Shown: positions 8,724 to 18,098, numbered from the stretch's first letter. The stretch: DNA of 64,000 nt from Hydrogenophilales bacterium 16-64-46 (GCA_002281775.1 NCGY01000002.1:372001-436000), one strand, 5' to 3'. Numbers and translations: made by a program. The notes: a model not told the origin generated them from the letters alone.

Positions 8724-8891
8724 GTGCGCACTGAAAAACCCAGCCACAAAGGCAACAAGGCCCACCTCCCGTCCAAACCCTGCGCCGTCTGCGGCCGCCC
8801 CATGAGCTGGCGGCGCGCGTGGGCGAAGAACTGGGACGAGGTGCAATACTGCTCGGACGCGTGCCGGCGCAAGCGAGCTGCGCATGATTGA
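8724..8891 (+). CDS. DUF2256 zinc-finger-like small protein
   Basis: A 55-residue protein with KPCAVCGRPMSWRRAWAKNW and YCSDACRR, which is the full DUF2256 pattern with a CxxC...CxxxC zinc site. No ATG lies in the family-sized frame. GTG at 8724 gives the expected N-terminus, about 20 bases after the photolyase stop. The function is unknown. Frequent adjacency to photolyase genes suggests an accessory role in the same light or repair response. Confidence 0.7.
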   Translation: MRTEKPSHKGNKAHLPSKPCAVCGRPMSWRRAWAKNWDEVQYCSDACRRKRAAHD

Positions 8892-8947
8892 CAATCGTTC
8901 GCGCCACACCCAAACTGGTCAGATAAATAGTCTGTTTGGAGCAAACC

Positions 8948-9205
8948 ATGCAATCCTGGCCGGTTCAGGACGCCAAAGCGCGTTTCAGCGAATTTCTCGA
9001 AGCCTGTATGCAGGACGGCCCGCAGCTTGTGACCAAGCGCGGCACGGAGGCGGCGGTGCTGATCCCGGTCGCCGAATGGCGGCGATTGTCGGCTGCGGCG
9101 CGCCCCTCGCTCAAGGCGCTACTGCTATCCGACGAAGCGCGCGCCGAGTTCGAGCTGCCTGCGCGCGGGCAAGCACGCCGCCGCGCCGTCGCGCCGCTGG
9201 ACTGA
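8948..9205 (+). CDS. Phd/YefM-type antitoxin
   Basis: An 85-residue protein. WPVQDAKARFSEFLEA and the following TKRGTEAAVLIPVAEWRRL are characteristic of the Phd/YefM DNA-binding domain. The C-terminal tail is the likely toxin-neutralising region. I use ATG 8948 because GGAG ends six bases before it; the longer frame begins with TTG. It is followed after 21 bases by a PIN-domain toxin gene. Confidence 0.85.
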   Translation: MQSWPVQDAKARFSEFLEACMQDGPQLVTKRGTEAAVLIPVAEWRRLSAAARPSLKALLLSDEARAEFELPARGQARRRAVAPLD

Positions 9206-9226
9206 CGCGACGGATTGAGCTGACCG

Positions 9227-9631
9227 GTGTACCTGCTCGACACCAACGTCGTTTCCGAACTACGCCGTCTCAAGCCGCACGGGGCAGTCGTCGCGTGGCT
9301 GGCATCGGTGGACGAAGCCGATCTGCATCTCTGCGCGCTCACCCTGGGCGAGATCCAGGCCGGCATCGAGCGCACCCGCGAGCAGGATCCGGCCCGCGCT
9401 GGCGCGCTGGAAGCCTGGCTCGATCAGGTCGCGCAGGCGTACAACGTGCTGCCGATGGACGCTGCCGCGTTCCGGCGCTGGGCGCAGCTCATGCACCGGC
9501 GCTCCGACACGCTGAGCGAGGACGCGATGATCGCGGCGACCGCGTTGTGTCACGGACTGACTGTCGTCACCCGCAACGTTGCGGATTTCCAAGCACTCGG
9601 GCTCACCGTGCTCAACCCCTTCGAATCCTAG
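9227..9631 (+). CDS. PIN-domain toxin (FitB/VapC-like)
   Basis: A 134-residue PIN ribonuclease starting at GTG 9227. MYLLDTNVVSELRR gives Asp5, ALTLGEIQAGIER carries the conserved Glu, and DAMIAATALCHGLTVVTRNVADF holds the C-terminal acidic cluster. The combination with a Phd-type antitoxin and the phrase NVVSELRR are typical of FitAB-like modules. The RNA target is unknown. It is the second independent PIN module in the first 10 kb. Confidence 0.85.
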   Translation: MYLLDTNVVSELRRLKPHGAVVAWLASVDEADLHLCALTLGEIQAGIERTREQDPARAGALEAWLDQVAQAYNVLPMDAAAFRRWAQLMHRRSDTLSEDAMIAATALCHGLTVVTRNVADFQALGLTVLNPFES

Positions 9632-9673
9632 CCCGGCTGAGCGTCCGTGCTGCCCTTGTAGGGGGGGCTGCGT

Positions 9674-11227
9674 ATGCGTAATCTCGTCCTCATCCTCGGC
9701 GACCAGCTGAACCGCGACGCGTCGGCGTGGGACGGTTTCGACCCGGCGCAGGATGGCGCGTGGATGGCCGAAGTCGCCGAGGAGTCGACCCACGTGTGGT
9801 CGGCCAAGGCGCGCATCGCACTGTTCCTTTCCGCCATGCGGCATTTCGCGGCGGACCTGCGCGCCGACGGCGTGCCGCTGGTCTACCACCCGCTCGACGC
9901 GTACCCGGATTTTTCCGCCGCGCTCGCGGCCACGATTGCCGAAACCCGCCCGCAACGACTCGTGGTCACCGAGCCCGGCGACTGGCGGGTGCTGCAAAGC
10001 CTGCGTGCCACCGCCGCCGCGCACCGTGTTGCGCTGGACGTGCGCGACGACCGGCATTTCTATTGCAGCCGCGCCGACTTCGCACGCTACGCCGCCGGGC
10101 GCAAACAGCTGCGGATGGAATACTTCTACCGCGAGCAGCGCCGCCGCTTCGGCGTGCTGATGGATGGCGATGCGCCAGTCGGCGGGGCGTGGAATTTCGA
10201 CGCCGAGAATCGCGGTGCCTTCGATGCGCGCGGGCCGGGCTTTCTTCCCGAACGCGCGCGCTTCACCCCGGACGCGATCACGCACGAGGTCGTCGATCTG
10301 GTGAACACGCGCTTCGCCGACCATCCCGGTTCACTGGAAAACTTCGACTGGCCCGTCACCCGCGCGCAGGCGCTGGCCGCGCTCGCGCGCTTCGTCGACG
10401 AACGCCTGCCGCTGTTCGGTGCGTATCAGGACGCAATGTGGACGAACCAGCCGTGGCTGTATCACGCCCAGCTTTCCGCCGCGCTGAACCTGAAGTTGCT
10501 CACCGCGCACGAGGTGGTGCAGGCCGCCGAAACCGCGCACCGACTGGGCCGCGTACCACTCGCCTCGGCCGAGGGCTTCATCCGCCAGATCCTTGGCTGG
10601 CGCGAATACGTGCGCGGCGTGTACTGGCAGTTCATGCCGGGCTATCTCGAAGAAAACGCACTCGCCGCGCATGCCGACCTGCCTGGTTTCTACTGGACCG
10701 GCGATACCGACATGGCCTGCCTCGCCGACACGCTCGCGCAAACCTTCGCTGCCGGCTACGCCCACCACATCCAGCGCCTGATGGTCACGGGCCTCTATGC
10801 GCTGCTGCTCGGTGTGGAGCCGAAGAAGGTCCACGCGTGGTATCTCGCGGTCTACGTCGACGCGGTCGAGTGGGTCGAGCTGCCGAATACGCTGGGCATG
10901 AGCCAGTTCGCCGACGGCGGCGCGATGGCGTCCAAGCCCTACGCCGCCACCGGGCAGTACATCCATCGCATGAGCAATTACTGCGCGGGCTGCCGGTTCA
11001 ACCCCGCGCAGAAAACCGGCGATGCGGCCTGCCCGTTCACCACGCTGTACTGGGATTTTTTACTGCGGAACGAAGCAAAGCTCGCCGGCAACCCGCGCAT
11101 GGCCTTGCAGGTGAAGAACCTCGCGCGTCTGGGGGAAGCCGAGCGCGCGGCGATACGGGAACGCGCGACTGCGCTGGGAGCAACGCGGCCTGCCATGGCG
11201 GTGCGTACCGGGGCAAACCAGGCATGA
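9674..11227 (+). CDS. phrB: Iron-sulfur bacterial cryptochrome/(6-4) photolyase (PhrB/CryB type)
   Basis: A 517-residue protein beginning LVLILGDQLNRDASAW, the hallmark of the FeS-BCP class. Four cysteines at 349, 437, 440 and 453 (MACL, YCAGC, ACPF) fall within one residue of the [4Fe-4S] ligands I recall for Agrobacterium PhrB, which supports (6-4) photoproduct repair with FAD and a lumazine antenna. A strong AGGGGGGG ribosome site precedes ATG 9674. The stop overlaps the next photolyase-family gene as ATGA, so the two proteins are probably made together. Confidence 0.9.
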   Translation: MRNLVLILGDQLNRDASAWDGFDPAQDGAWMAEVAEESTHVWSAKARIALFLSAMRHFAADLRADGVPLVYHPLDAYPDFSAALAATIAETRPQRLVVTEPGDWRVLQSLRATAAAHRVALDVRDDRHFYCSRADFARYAAGRKQLRMEYFYREQRRRFGVLMDGDAPVGGAWNFDAENRGAFDARGPGFLPERARFTPDAITHEVVDLVNTRFADHPGSLENFDWPVTRAQALAALARFVDERLPLFGAYQDAMWTNQPWLYHAQLSAALNLKLLTAHEVVQAAETAHRLGRVPLASAEGFIRQILGWREYVRGVYWQFMPGYLEENALAAHADLPGFYWTGDTDMACLADTLAQTFAAGYAHHIQRLMVTGLYALLLGVEPKKVHAWYLAVYVDAVEWVELPNTLGMSQFADGGAMASKPYAATGQYIHRMSNYCAGCRFNPAQKTGDAACPFTTLYWDFLLRNEAKLAGNPRMALQVKNLARLGEAERAAIRERATALGATRPAMAVRTGANQA

Positions 11228-12459
11228 GCCACGCGCGCCTGCACCACCCCGCCGCCCCGCCGCTGCCCGAAGGGCGCGTCGAACGCCGACCCGCGCCGCG
11301 CCGCGCCGACCTCGACCATTTTCCGCCCAGCCGCGTTGCCGCGCTGCGCCGTCTGCTGGGCGTGAACCCGGTGGCTTATGCCCGCACCCGCAATTACCTC
11401 GACGGCGCTGTGACGGGGCTTTCACCCTATTTCACGCACGGCTTCGTCACCGAGGCCGAGGCCTTCGCCGCGTGGCGCGCGCGATTTGGCGTCTCGCTCG
11501 CGCACAAGCTGGGCATGGAGCTGGCGTGGCGCGGCTTCTTCGCGCACGTGCGCGGCTGGGCGGGCGACGCGATTTTCGTCGACCTGCGCCCCGCGCTACG
11601 GCACGACTATGCGCCCGGGTTGCCGGCCGACCTCGTCGAAGGCCGCACCGGTGTACCGGTGATCGACGCCTCGGTGCGCCGGCTCTACGCCACCGGCTAT
11701 CTGCACAACCACGCGCGCCTATGGCTCGCGAGCTACGCCGTGCATGTGCGTAAATCGCACTGGCGCGCCGGCGCGGACTGGATGCTCGGCCATCTGCTCG
11801 ACGGCGACGCGGCGAGCAACCACCTGTCATGGCAATGGGTCGCCGCCACCTTCAGCGCCAGGCCCTATCTGTTCAACGCGGAGAACGTGGCCCGATACGC
11901 GCCCGCGCTGGCCTCCCCGGGCACGGCCATCGATATCGACTACGCCGCGCTCGACGACCACGCGCGCCACGGCCACGACGCGGGCCCGGAGCCGGGCGTG
12001 CACCCCGGCGTGGCCGTACCACCCTTGTTCGCCGCGCCGCCGGGGCTGGCGAACGCGCCGCTGCCGCCGCTCGCCGGGCGGCGCGTCGCACTCGTACATC
12101 CGTGGTCGCTGGGCTGGGTCGCGCCAGAGCGCGGGGACTTCACCCTCGGCGTGATCGACGCGCCGCAGCACGCCGCGCGCCCGTGGTCGGCGCGGCGCTG
12201 GGATTTTGTGCTGGACGGGATGCGCCGTCGCTGCGACGCAATTTGGATCGGCGACACGGCCGAACTTGCCGCACCCTTGCACGGTGCGAGCTGTGTCGCG
12301 CGGGTGCCGCCCGAGCCCGGTTACCTGCGGGCGCTGGCGGGCGTGGATTGGCACACGCCGCCGCCAGCACTGCCCGAGGTGGAGCCTGCCACGTCGTTTT
12401 CGGGCTGGATCAAGCGCATCGAGCGCGCCGCGCCCGGGCTATTTGTTGCACGCAGCTGA
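11224..12459 (+). CDS. Photolyase-family FAD-domain protein lacking the antenna domain
   Basis: A 411-residue protein. Residues about 30-230 resemble the helical FAD-binding domain of photolyases ([58 protein letters not shown]). The N-terminal Rossmann-like antenna domain is absent. Residues 250-411 form an extra C-terminal region I do not recognise ([25 protein letters not shown]). The start overlaps the PhrB gene by ATGA. It may be a light-responsive partner of PhrB; repair activity is unproven. Its 3' end overlaps the convergent GIY-YIG gene by 21 bases. Confidence 0.8.
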   Translation: MSHARLHHPAAPPLPEGRVERRPAPRRADLDHFPPSRVAALRRLLGVNPVAYARTRNYLDGAVTGLSPYFTHGFVTEAEAFAAWRARFGVSLAHKLGMELAWRGFFAHVRGWAGDAIFVDLRPALRHDYAPGLPADLVEGRTGVPVIDASVRRLYATGYLHNHARLWLASYAVHVRKSHWRAGADWMLGHLLDGDAASNHLSWQWVAATFSARPYLFNAENVARYAPALASPGTAIDIDYAALDDHARHGHDAGPEPGVHPGVAVPPLFAAPPGLANAPLPPLAGRRVALVHPWSLGWVAPERGDFTLGVIDAPQHAARPWSARRWDFVLDGMRRRCDAIWIGDTAELAAPLHGASCVARVPPEPGYLRALAGVDWHTPPPALPEVEPATSFSGWIKRIERAAPGLFVARS

Positions 12460-12702
12460 AATCAGCGCGAGCTTGGCCGCACGCGGGCGTTTTTTGAGGG
12501 CGGCTTCGCGGCGGCAGGCGGCGGCGCGGTCAGGTGCGGATTCAATATGGACCATCTCGACCGGCAGCCGCGCCCGGGTATAGCGTGCGCCGGTGCCGGC
12601 ATTGTGCTCGGCCAGGCGGCGATCCGGATCGGTGGTGACGCCGGCGTAGAGCGTGCCGTCGGCGCAGCGCAGCAGGTAGACGAACCAGGACGGGGCGGTC
12701 AT
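12439..12702 (-). CDS. GIY-YIG nuclease superfamily protein (UPF0213-like)
   Basis: An 87-residue single-domain protein. [23 protein letters not shown] is the degenerate GIY-YIG core, and the conserved Arg (DRRLAEHN) and Glu (REAALKK) are present. The family is similar to UvrC and homing nuclease domains. YhbQ-type members are DNA-structure nucleases, but the substrate here is not known. Tail-to-tail overlap with the third photolyase-family gene is seen. Confidence 0.82.
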   Translation of the reverse strand: MTAPSWFVYLLRCADGTLYAGVTTDPDRRLAEHNAGTGARYTRARLPVEMVHIESAPDRAAACRREAALKKRPRAAKLALISAACNK

Positions 12703-12736
12703 GCCGCCATCATCGCAGATTCGGTGGGTGAAATTT

Positions 12737-14104
12737 TCAGGCGGCGGCTTCTGTCATCTGTTGCGCCCAGGCCAGGGCTTCGCCGTGGACGGCGTCGATG
12801 TCGGCCACGTCGCGGTTGATCGCGCGCGCCAGGGCTTCCAGGCTTTGCATATCGTCCTGCTCGACGGCGATGGCGAGCGCGAGATACGGCGCGTAAGGCC
12901 CTTCGCGATTGAGGATGGCGGCGGTGATTTCCGCCGGCAGCGGAATCTGCGCGAGCACCTTGTCCATCGGCATGCGCATCACCACGTCGAGCAGGGAGAA
13001 CAGGCCGGCGACGAAGATCTCGTCGCGCGCCTTGGCGAACAGCGCCCGCCCCGCCAACTGCTCGGCGACGCGGCCGCGCACCATGGCGTTTTCCAGCAGC
13101 GCCTGGTCGAGCTCCTGCTTGTCACCGCCGGTGAAGAGCACCACGGTGAGCCAGCGGTAGAGCTTGTCCATGCCCATGACCATGAGCGCCTGTTCAATGC
13201 CGCCGATCTTGTGCATGAGCCCCATGCCGGGTGAATTCACGTAGCGCAGCAGGCGCACCGACAGCGCCGGGTCGAGCTGCACCTGTTTCGCCAGGTCGGG
13301 CAGTTCGGCACCGCTGCGCACGCGGTTCATCAGGTCGAGTACCTTGGCGCGCGACGGCCCCATGGCCGGCCCCTGCAGGGTTTCGTGGCGGGTGATGAAC
13401 GGCCCCATGAACAGCTGGCATTGCAGCTTGTGGCAGAGGTGGAAGGCTTCGAGCGTCTGCACGCCGGTGGCGATGAAACGCTTGCCGCTGGCCAGCTTGG
13501 AAATGGCCGACATGCGGGCGGTGATGGCGGCAATGTCCTCGCTGGACGCGTCGATGAGCACATGGTCGACACGCTCGAAAAGCGCGACGGCGTCGGGGCG
13601 CAGGGCGGCTTCGGCGTCGATGGCAAAGGCAAAGCCCTTCGCCTTGAGATCGTCGATGCGCGCAATCATGTCGGCGTCGACCGCGGTCGCGTCGTCGAGT
13701 TTGAGCAGCCATATCGTGCCCGCCACCGGCCAGTCGGCGACCTGCGGCAGGTCGAGCGAGGCCGGCGACACCGGGACGAAGGCCTGGCGCGACCCGAGCT
13801 TGCCGAGAATGTCCGCACGTTTCAGATTCGCCAGCAGGGTATCGTCGACCAGCCGCTGCATTTCCGGCGGCACGGCCTTGTCGTCGGCTCCGGCGGAGCG
13901 ACGCAGCATGAAGGTGTAGCCCGTCACTTTCTGGTCGCGGCCGAGAATGGCTTCGCGGCGCATGACGGAAGGCGGCTTGCCGGGTTTTCCGGCCGCCGCG
14001 GGCGTCGCCGGGGCAGCCTCCGGTTTGGCGAGTGCGTCGCGATGAACCTGCGCCGCACTGTTGTCACGATTACCCGACCACATCCCCACCAGACGATTCA
14101 GCAC
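12737..14104 (-). CDS. EAL-HDOD (YuxH-like) signalling protein with degenerate EAL domain
   Basis: A 455-residue protein. Residues 1-45 are a Pro/Ala linker. Residues about 47-240 match the YuxH-type EAL fold ([48 protein letters not shown]) but lack the E-A-L catalytic triplet, so c-di-GMP hydrolysis is unlikely. Residues 250-440 are an HDOD domain ([22 protein letters not shown]) without the HD metal site. Such proteins act as protein-protein adaptors in c-di-GMP or motility circuits. It stands alone with its own promoter region upstream of 14104. Confidence 0.82.
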   Translation of the reverse strand: MLNRLVGMWSGNRDNSAAQVHRDALAKPEAAPATPAAAGKPGKPPSVMRREAILGRDQKVTGYTFMLRRSAGADDKAVPPEMQRLVDDTLLANLKRADILGKLGSRQAFVPVSPASLDLPQVADWPVAGTIWLLKLDDATAVDADMIARIDDLKAKGFAFAIDAEAALRPDAVALFERVDHVLIDASSEDIAAITARMSAISKLASGKRFIATGVQTLEAFHLCHKLQCQLFMGPFITRHETLQGPAMGPSRAKVLDLMNRVRSGAELPDLAKQVQLDPALSVRLLRYVNSPGMGLMHKIGGIEQALMVMGMDKLYRWLTVVLFTGGDKQELDQALLENAMVRGRVAEQLAGRALFAKARDEIFVAGLFSLLDVVMRMPMDKVLAQIPLPAEITAAILNREGPYAPYLALAIAVEQDDMQSLEALARAINRDVADIDAVHGEALAWAQQMTEAAA

Positions 14105-14193
14105 AGCCGTTCCTTTTTGACGAATTACCGGAATTCATCCTAGGAATCGGCTGTGCCTGCCGGGTCTGAACCCCGGCCGGGGAAAATTTTTTG

Positions 14194-14775
14194 TTACAGC
14201 GGACGGCTGATCGAGACGATGCCGCGCAGCGAGCCCGGCGCGTAGCCCACCGCCTTGTCCAGCGGATAGTCCACGGCCAGGCGGGCCTTCACGCCTTCGG
14301 GTATCGCCTCGGGTGCGCCATGGCAGGTGAGGCACAGCGGCTGCACCGGCAGGGCCTTGGCGTAACGGAACTGCTTGCCGTCCGTGGTGGACACGATCTG
14401 CCAGGTTTCCAGGGTTTCGGGCTTTTCACCGGCCGCCAGACGTTTTTCCAGACCAGCCTGCGCCTCGGCCTCCCAGGCGTCGGGCACGCCGGCGGGATTG
14501 CGGTTTTTCGGGCTGACGCGCTTGGCGGTCACGCCGAACTGTTTCGACACGTCGGCCGCGATCTGCGGTGCGCGCGTCTTGCACACGCCGATGGCACCGT
14601 CCGGGCCCTGTTCCGACAGCGCCGCCTTGAGCTCGCCGCCCAGTTTCTGGACCAGCGTACCCGAGGCCTTGCGGGCGTCGTCGACCATGGCAGCCTGCTG
14701 TTCGGCGGTGGGGCTACTGGCACAGCCGGTGACCAGCAGGGCGGCGGCAGCGGCGAGGAAGAAGGGAGATTGCAT
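14194..14775 (-). CDS. DUF3365 (Tll0287-like) haem-binding lipoprotein
   Basis: A 193-residue lipoprotein. The signal peptide ends with a lipobox LVTGC (Cys18). The mature protein has a DUF3365 sensor-like domain with the C-terminal motif LCLTCHG (CxxCH haem c site) and YPLDKAVGYAPGSLRGIVS. Related domains form c-type-haem redox sensors or cytochromes on the periplasmic side. Partner proteins are not evident. It is divergent from the DUF502 gene. Confidence 0.82.
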   Translation of the reverse strand: MQSPFFLAAAAALLVTGCASSPTAEQQAAMVDDARKASGTLVQKLGGELKAALSEQGPDGAIGVCKTRAPQIAADVSKQFGVTAKRVSPKNRNPAGVPDAWEAEAQAGLEKRLAAGEKPETLETWQIVSTTDGKQFRYAKALPVQPLCLTCHGAPEAIPEGVKARLAVDYPLDKAVGYAPGSLRGIVSISRPL

Positions 14776-14879
14776 GACGGACTCCTGCGATTGGGAACCC
14801 GGCGAATTCTAGCAACGCCCCCCTGCTATGCTGTTGAAAACGTTTTGATCGCCAGAGCCTCCGGCTGGCCTGCCTATTT

Positions 14880-15494
14880 ATGAAGCACCTCACGCAATAC
14901 TTTCTGCGCGGCCTGCTCACCGCCCTGCCGCTCGGCCTCACGGTCTATCTCCTGTTCCAGTTCCTCGGCTGGATGGAAAACCTCGCCGCGCGCTTTGCCC
15001 GCCCGCTGCTCGGCGAGGCCTACGTGCCTGGTCTGGGGCTGCTGCTGGGGGTGGCGGGCATCGTCCTGCTGGGTTTTCTGGTTTCGCGCCCCTGCGTGGC
15101 ACGCCTGCTGACGCTGATCGAGCTGCCGTTCACCAACCTGCCGGTGGTGAAGAACATCTACGGCTCGCTGAAGGACTTTGCCGATTTCTTCTCGCCGAAA
15201 AAAACCGGCGCACGGCAGATGGTGGTGGCGCTGAAGGCACCGGGGCAGGAGCTGGAACTGGTCGGGCTGGTGACGCGCCAGCAGCTCGACGACCTGCCGG
15301 CCGGATTCACGCCGGGCGACCGCGTGGCGGTCTACTTGCCCATGGGCTACATGATCGGCGGCTACACCGTGTTCGTGCCGCGCAGCTGGGTGCGGCCGGT
15401 CGACATGCCGGTGGAGGAGGCCATGCGCGCTTCTCTGTTCGCCTGGATGGGTAACAGCAGCGACGACAACGCGCGTCCGCCACGCGCGTTTTGA
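14880..15494 (+). CDS. DUF502 family inner-membrane protein
   Basis: A 204-residue protein with two N-terminal membrane helices (about 9-30 and 50-70) and the DUF502 core: LPFTNLPVVKNIYGSLKDFADFF, GARQMVVALK, RVAVYLPMGYMIGGYTVFVPRSWV and the MPVEEAMR tail. Function is unknown; the family is widespread and often cotranscribed with aspartyl-tRNA synthetase in other bacteria. Here it is a single transcription unit between two minus-strand genes. Confidence 0.87.
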   Translation: MKHLTQYFLRGLLTALPLGLTVYLLFQFLGWMENLAARFARPLLGEAYVPGLGLLLGVAGIVLLGFLVSRPCVARLLTLIELPFTNLPVVKNIYGSLKDFADFFSPKKTGARQMVVALKAPGQELELVGLVTRQQLDDLPAGFTPGDRVAVYLPMGYMIGGYTVFVPRSWVRPVDMPVEEAMRASLFAWMGNSSDDNARPPRAF

Positions 15495-15525
15495 TCGCGC
15501 CGGGCGGACGCTGCCGCCGCCCGCC

Positions 15526-15957
15526 TCAGGTGGCGCAGTCGCAGGCCACCGGCGCGCCGTCGACAAAACGCCGGCAGGCACCCGCGCCCGCCGATTCACA
15601 GCGCGCCACTGAGAGGATGGCGGCGGACAGGGCGGCGGACGCGCCGAGGTGCGCGCTCATGCGCACCGAGACGTCCGGCCGCTGGCGGGCAAATTCGGCG
15701 ATCGCTTCGGGGATGTCCTGCGCGACGTGCGTGCCCGCCGCGAGAAAGTACGGGAAGGCGACGATCTCGGTCGCGCCGCGCGCGGCCAGCGCGTGGAGTC
15801 CGTCGGGAATCAGCGGTTCGGCCAGTTCGAGAAACGCGGTCTCGACGTGGTCGTAGCCGCTATCGGGCTGGGCGCGCAGGCGGGCGGCAAGGGCGCGCAC
15901 CTCATCGTTGGAAGCGGCACGGCGGCTACCGTGGGCAATGACGAGCAGACTGGGCAT
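15526..15957 (-). CDS. CbiX/SirB-type chelatase-like protein
   Basis: A 143-residue single-domain class II chelatase. SLLVIAHGSRR supplies the first metal-site His (His9), and the VAFPYFLAAGTHVAQDIP segment supplies the second (His in GTHV). Short CbiX proteins insert Co, Fe or Ni into tetrapyrroles such as sirohydrochlorin. The C-terminus is Cys-rich (CESAGAGACRRF, CDCAT), possibly a metal or cluster site. The metal specificity cannot be deduced. Confidence 0.85.
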   Translation of the reverse strand: MPSLLVIAHGSRRAASNDEVRALAARLRAQPDSGYDHVETAFLELAEPLIPDGLHALAARGATEIVAFPYFLAAGTHVAQDIPEAIAEFARQRPDVSVRMSAHLGASAALSAAILSVARCESAGAGACRRFVDGAPVACDCAT

Positions 15958-16044
15958 GGGAGGACTCCGTAAAAAAACCTGAGGGTGGAACGCTGGCGGG
16001 CGGCAAAGTTCCGGCGACGTCAGCGGTGAAAATCGCGCCGCACC

Positions 16045-16491
16045 CTACTTGGCTGCATCGAGTGCCTCGCGCAGCCTGTTGGTATCGATATGGCTGTCGA
16101 GCTCACCCAGGGCGGCGGCCACCCTGGGGTCGGCAAAGAGTTCGGCCATGGCCACCTGGCCCAGGGTCTGGAAACCGGTCTGGATCGCTGCGGCACCTTC
16201 GATCCTGACCGCCTGCCGGGTCTGCTCGAGACAGCTCACGGTCAGCAGGCGCTCGAAGATGCGCGCGGTTTCGCGGTTGATGCGCACCCGCGTGTCGTCA
16301 CTCACGCTCGCCATGGGGGCCACCGCAGGGTGCAGCGTGGTGGTGGAGATCACCCAGCGCACCAGCGTGTTCTTGTCTTCGGCCGTGGTTTTCTCGACCA
16401 GACAGCGCGACAGGTCGTCGGCGTAGAGCCCGGCGTGCGCCGGCAGGGAAAAGGCTAGGCCCAGCAGGACAGGCAGGAGAGTACGCAGCAT
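16045..16491 (-). CDS. Hypothetical exported protein
   Basis: A 148-residue protein with a clear signal peptide (MLRTLLPVLLGLAFSLPAHA, cleavage after residue 20). The mature part is helical with two cysteines (SRCLVEKT and VSCLEQT) that could pair. I do not recognise a family with certainty. It follows closely behind the GcvR-like gene on the same strand and probably shares its transcript. Confidence 0.65.
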   Translation of the reverse strand: MLRTLLPVLLGLAFSLPAHAGLYADDLSRCLVEKTTAEDKNTLVRWVISTTTLHPAVAPMASVSDDTRVRINRETARIFERLLTVSCLEQTRQAVRIEGAAAIQTGFQTLGQVAMAELFADPRVAAALGELDSHIDTNRLREALDAAK

Positions 16492-16505
16492 CGGGGGTCT
16501 CCGGG

Positions 16506-17042
16506 TCAGCGCACGGGCTCGAAGGTCGCGTCGAGATTCTGGCCGTCGCAGTAATCCAGAAAATCGCCGCGCAGGGTGGCAATGTGCGCATCGGCCGGGA
16601 TGCCCAGCGTCATGCGCACGGCGAACATCGGCGCACCGGTGTGCGGCGCGGGGTAGGCGTCGGTGTCGAGTGACTCGATGTTGATCCGCAGGCGGGCAAA
16701 GAAAGTGGCGAGGCTGTTGACGATGCCGGGCTGATCGAGTGCGGACACCTCGACCACATAGGGGATCAGTGGCCGCTCGGCCTTGGTGCCGCGGGTACGG
16801 CGCTGCACGATGGCGAGCCCCAGTTCCTCGCCCACGCCAGGCAGGCGCGACTCCAGCTTGGCGAGCGCGTCCCAGCTGCCGGTCACCCGCATCAGCACGG
16901 CAAACTGGCCCGCCATGGCGGTCATGCGGGATTCTTCGATGTTGCAGCCGGCCTCGCCGATGGCGCGGGTGAGCTTTTCGACCAGTCCGACCTTGTCCTC
17001 GCCGCTGGCGGTGAGGACGATGGATTCTGCTTCGTTCGACAT
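16506..17042 (-). CDS. GcvR-like protein with two ACT domains
   Basis: A 178-residue cytoplasmic protein with two tandem ACT domains: residues about 7-75 (VLTASGEDKVGLVEKLTRAI) and 92-170 (VVEVSALDQPGIVNSLATFF). This is the layout of the glycine cleavage repressor GcvR. ACT domains bind amino acids; GcvR antagonises GcvA when glycine is scarce. No gcvA is beside it, so the regulatory target is inferred. The ATG at 17042 shares one base with the upstream stop (TGATG). The much longer open frame to 17657 lies inside the permease gene. Confidence 0.85.
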   Translation of the reverse strand: MSNEAESIVLTASGEDKVGLVEKLTRAIGEAGCNIEESRMTAMAGQFAVLMRVTGSWDALAKLESRLPGVGEELGLAIVQRRTRGTKAERPLIPYVVEVSALDQPGIVNSLATFFARLRINIESLDTDAYPAPHTGAPMFAVRMTLGIPADAHIATLRGDFLDYCDGQNLDATFEPVR

Positions 17043-18097
17043 CAAATGAGCTTCCTGTCCGAGAGTTCTTTCTTGAGATACGCGTAGAAGACCGGCGCGG
17101 CGATCACGCCCTGCACGCCGAAGGCCGCCTCCATGACCAGCATGGCGATCAGCAACTCCCACGCGCGCGCCTGAATCTGACCCCCGATGATACGGGCATT
17201 CACGAAATATTCGAGCTTGTGGATGACGACCAGGAAAGCCAGCGAGCCGGCGGCGACGCCCAGCGAGTGTGACAGCGAGATGACGACGATGATGGTGTTG
17301 GAGATGAGGTTGCCCAGCACCGGCAGCAGGCCGACCAGAAAGGTCACGAGCACCATGGTCTTGGTGAAGGGCAGGTGCACGCCCATCGCCGGCAGCACGA
17401 CCATCAGGTAGACGCCGGTGAGCACCGCGTTCAGCGCGGAAATGCGGACCTGCGCGAACACCACCCGGCGGAAGGCCTCGCCCAGGCGGTGCATGCGCTC
17501 GCACATCGCGCGCGCCAGCGGGGCCAGCGTGGTCTGCGTGCGCGCTTCGCGCAGCGCAACGAAACCGCCGACGATGAGGCCGACGATGACGTACAGCAGC
17601 GCGCGTCCGGCGTCGCCGCCGAGCTTGCGCAAATCCTGTGCATGGGTGCGCAGCCATTCGACCAGGCCGGCGCGGATCACCGAGCCGTCGCCCTGCGGCA
17701 ACCAGGCGGCGGCCCAGGCGGGCAACAGCTCGCGCGAGTTCTCGATGATTTCCGCCATTTTCGTCAGCAGGCCGGCCAGCCCGCCTTCGGTGCGCAGGTA
17801 GAGGATCGCGCCGGCGGCGAGGCTGCCCAGCGCGCCCAGCACCACCAGCGTGATCAGCGATACCACCAGCACCTTGGCCCAGGCGTGGTCGAGCCGGCCA
17901 ATGACGAAGCGCGGTGCCAGGAGGTGTACCAGCTGCACCACCAACAGGCCGGCCAGCAGCGCCGGCAGGAGATGCAGGCCGAGCGTGATCAACAGGCCGC
18001 CTGCCATCATGAGCCAGGCGGCGATTTCGTAGCGGGTGGGGGCGACAGGCATGGCCGGCACGATGCCAAACTCGGACGGGCGAGGCAAGCGCGGCAT
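17042..18097 (-). CDS. AI-2E family membrane protein (YdjX/PerM-like permease)
   Basis: A 351-residue polytopic protein with about seven to eight membrane segments in the AI-2E (PerM) arrangement. Two helices lie at the N-terminus, a soluble stretch (about 110-155) follows, then a helix cluster including LPFTKTMVLVTFLVGLLPVLGNLISN. The family exports small molecules or ions, and the substrate is unknown. The start at 18097 is one base after the stop of the DUF1345 gene. An alternative ATG at 18052 (MPVAPTRYE) is equally plausible. It is translationally coupled to the ACT-domain gene. Confidence 0.82.
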   Translation of the reverse strand: MPRLPRPSEFGIVPAMPVAPTRYEIAAWLMMAGGLLITLGLHLLPALLAGLLVVQLVHLLAPRFVIGRLDHAWAKVLVVSLITLVVLGALGSLAAGAILYLRTEGGLAGLLTKMAEIIENSRELLPAWAAAWLPQGDGSVIRAGLVEWLRTHAQDLRKLGGDAGRALLYVIVGLIVGGFVALREARTQTTLAPLARAMCERMHRLGEAFRRVVFAQVRISALNAVLTGVYLMVVLPAMGVHLPFTKTMVLVTFLVGLLPVLGNLISNTIIVVISLSHSLGVAAGSLAFLVVIHKLEYFVNARIIGGQIQARAWELLIAMLVMEAAFGVQGVIAAPVFYAYLKKELSDRKLI

Positions 18098-18098
18098 G

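Noticed and set aside
9727..12459. 910-codon plus-strand frame across two photolyase genes
   Set aside because: The first 1.5 kb is PhrB in the wrong frame (Arg-rich); only the part from 11224 is real.
16506..17657. 383-codon extension of the GcvR-like gene
   Set aside because: The N-terminal 205 codons lie inside the permease gene in another frame and are Arg/His/Ala-rich; the ATG at 17042 is supported by TGATG coupling.
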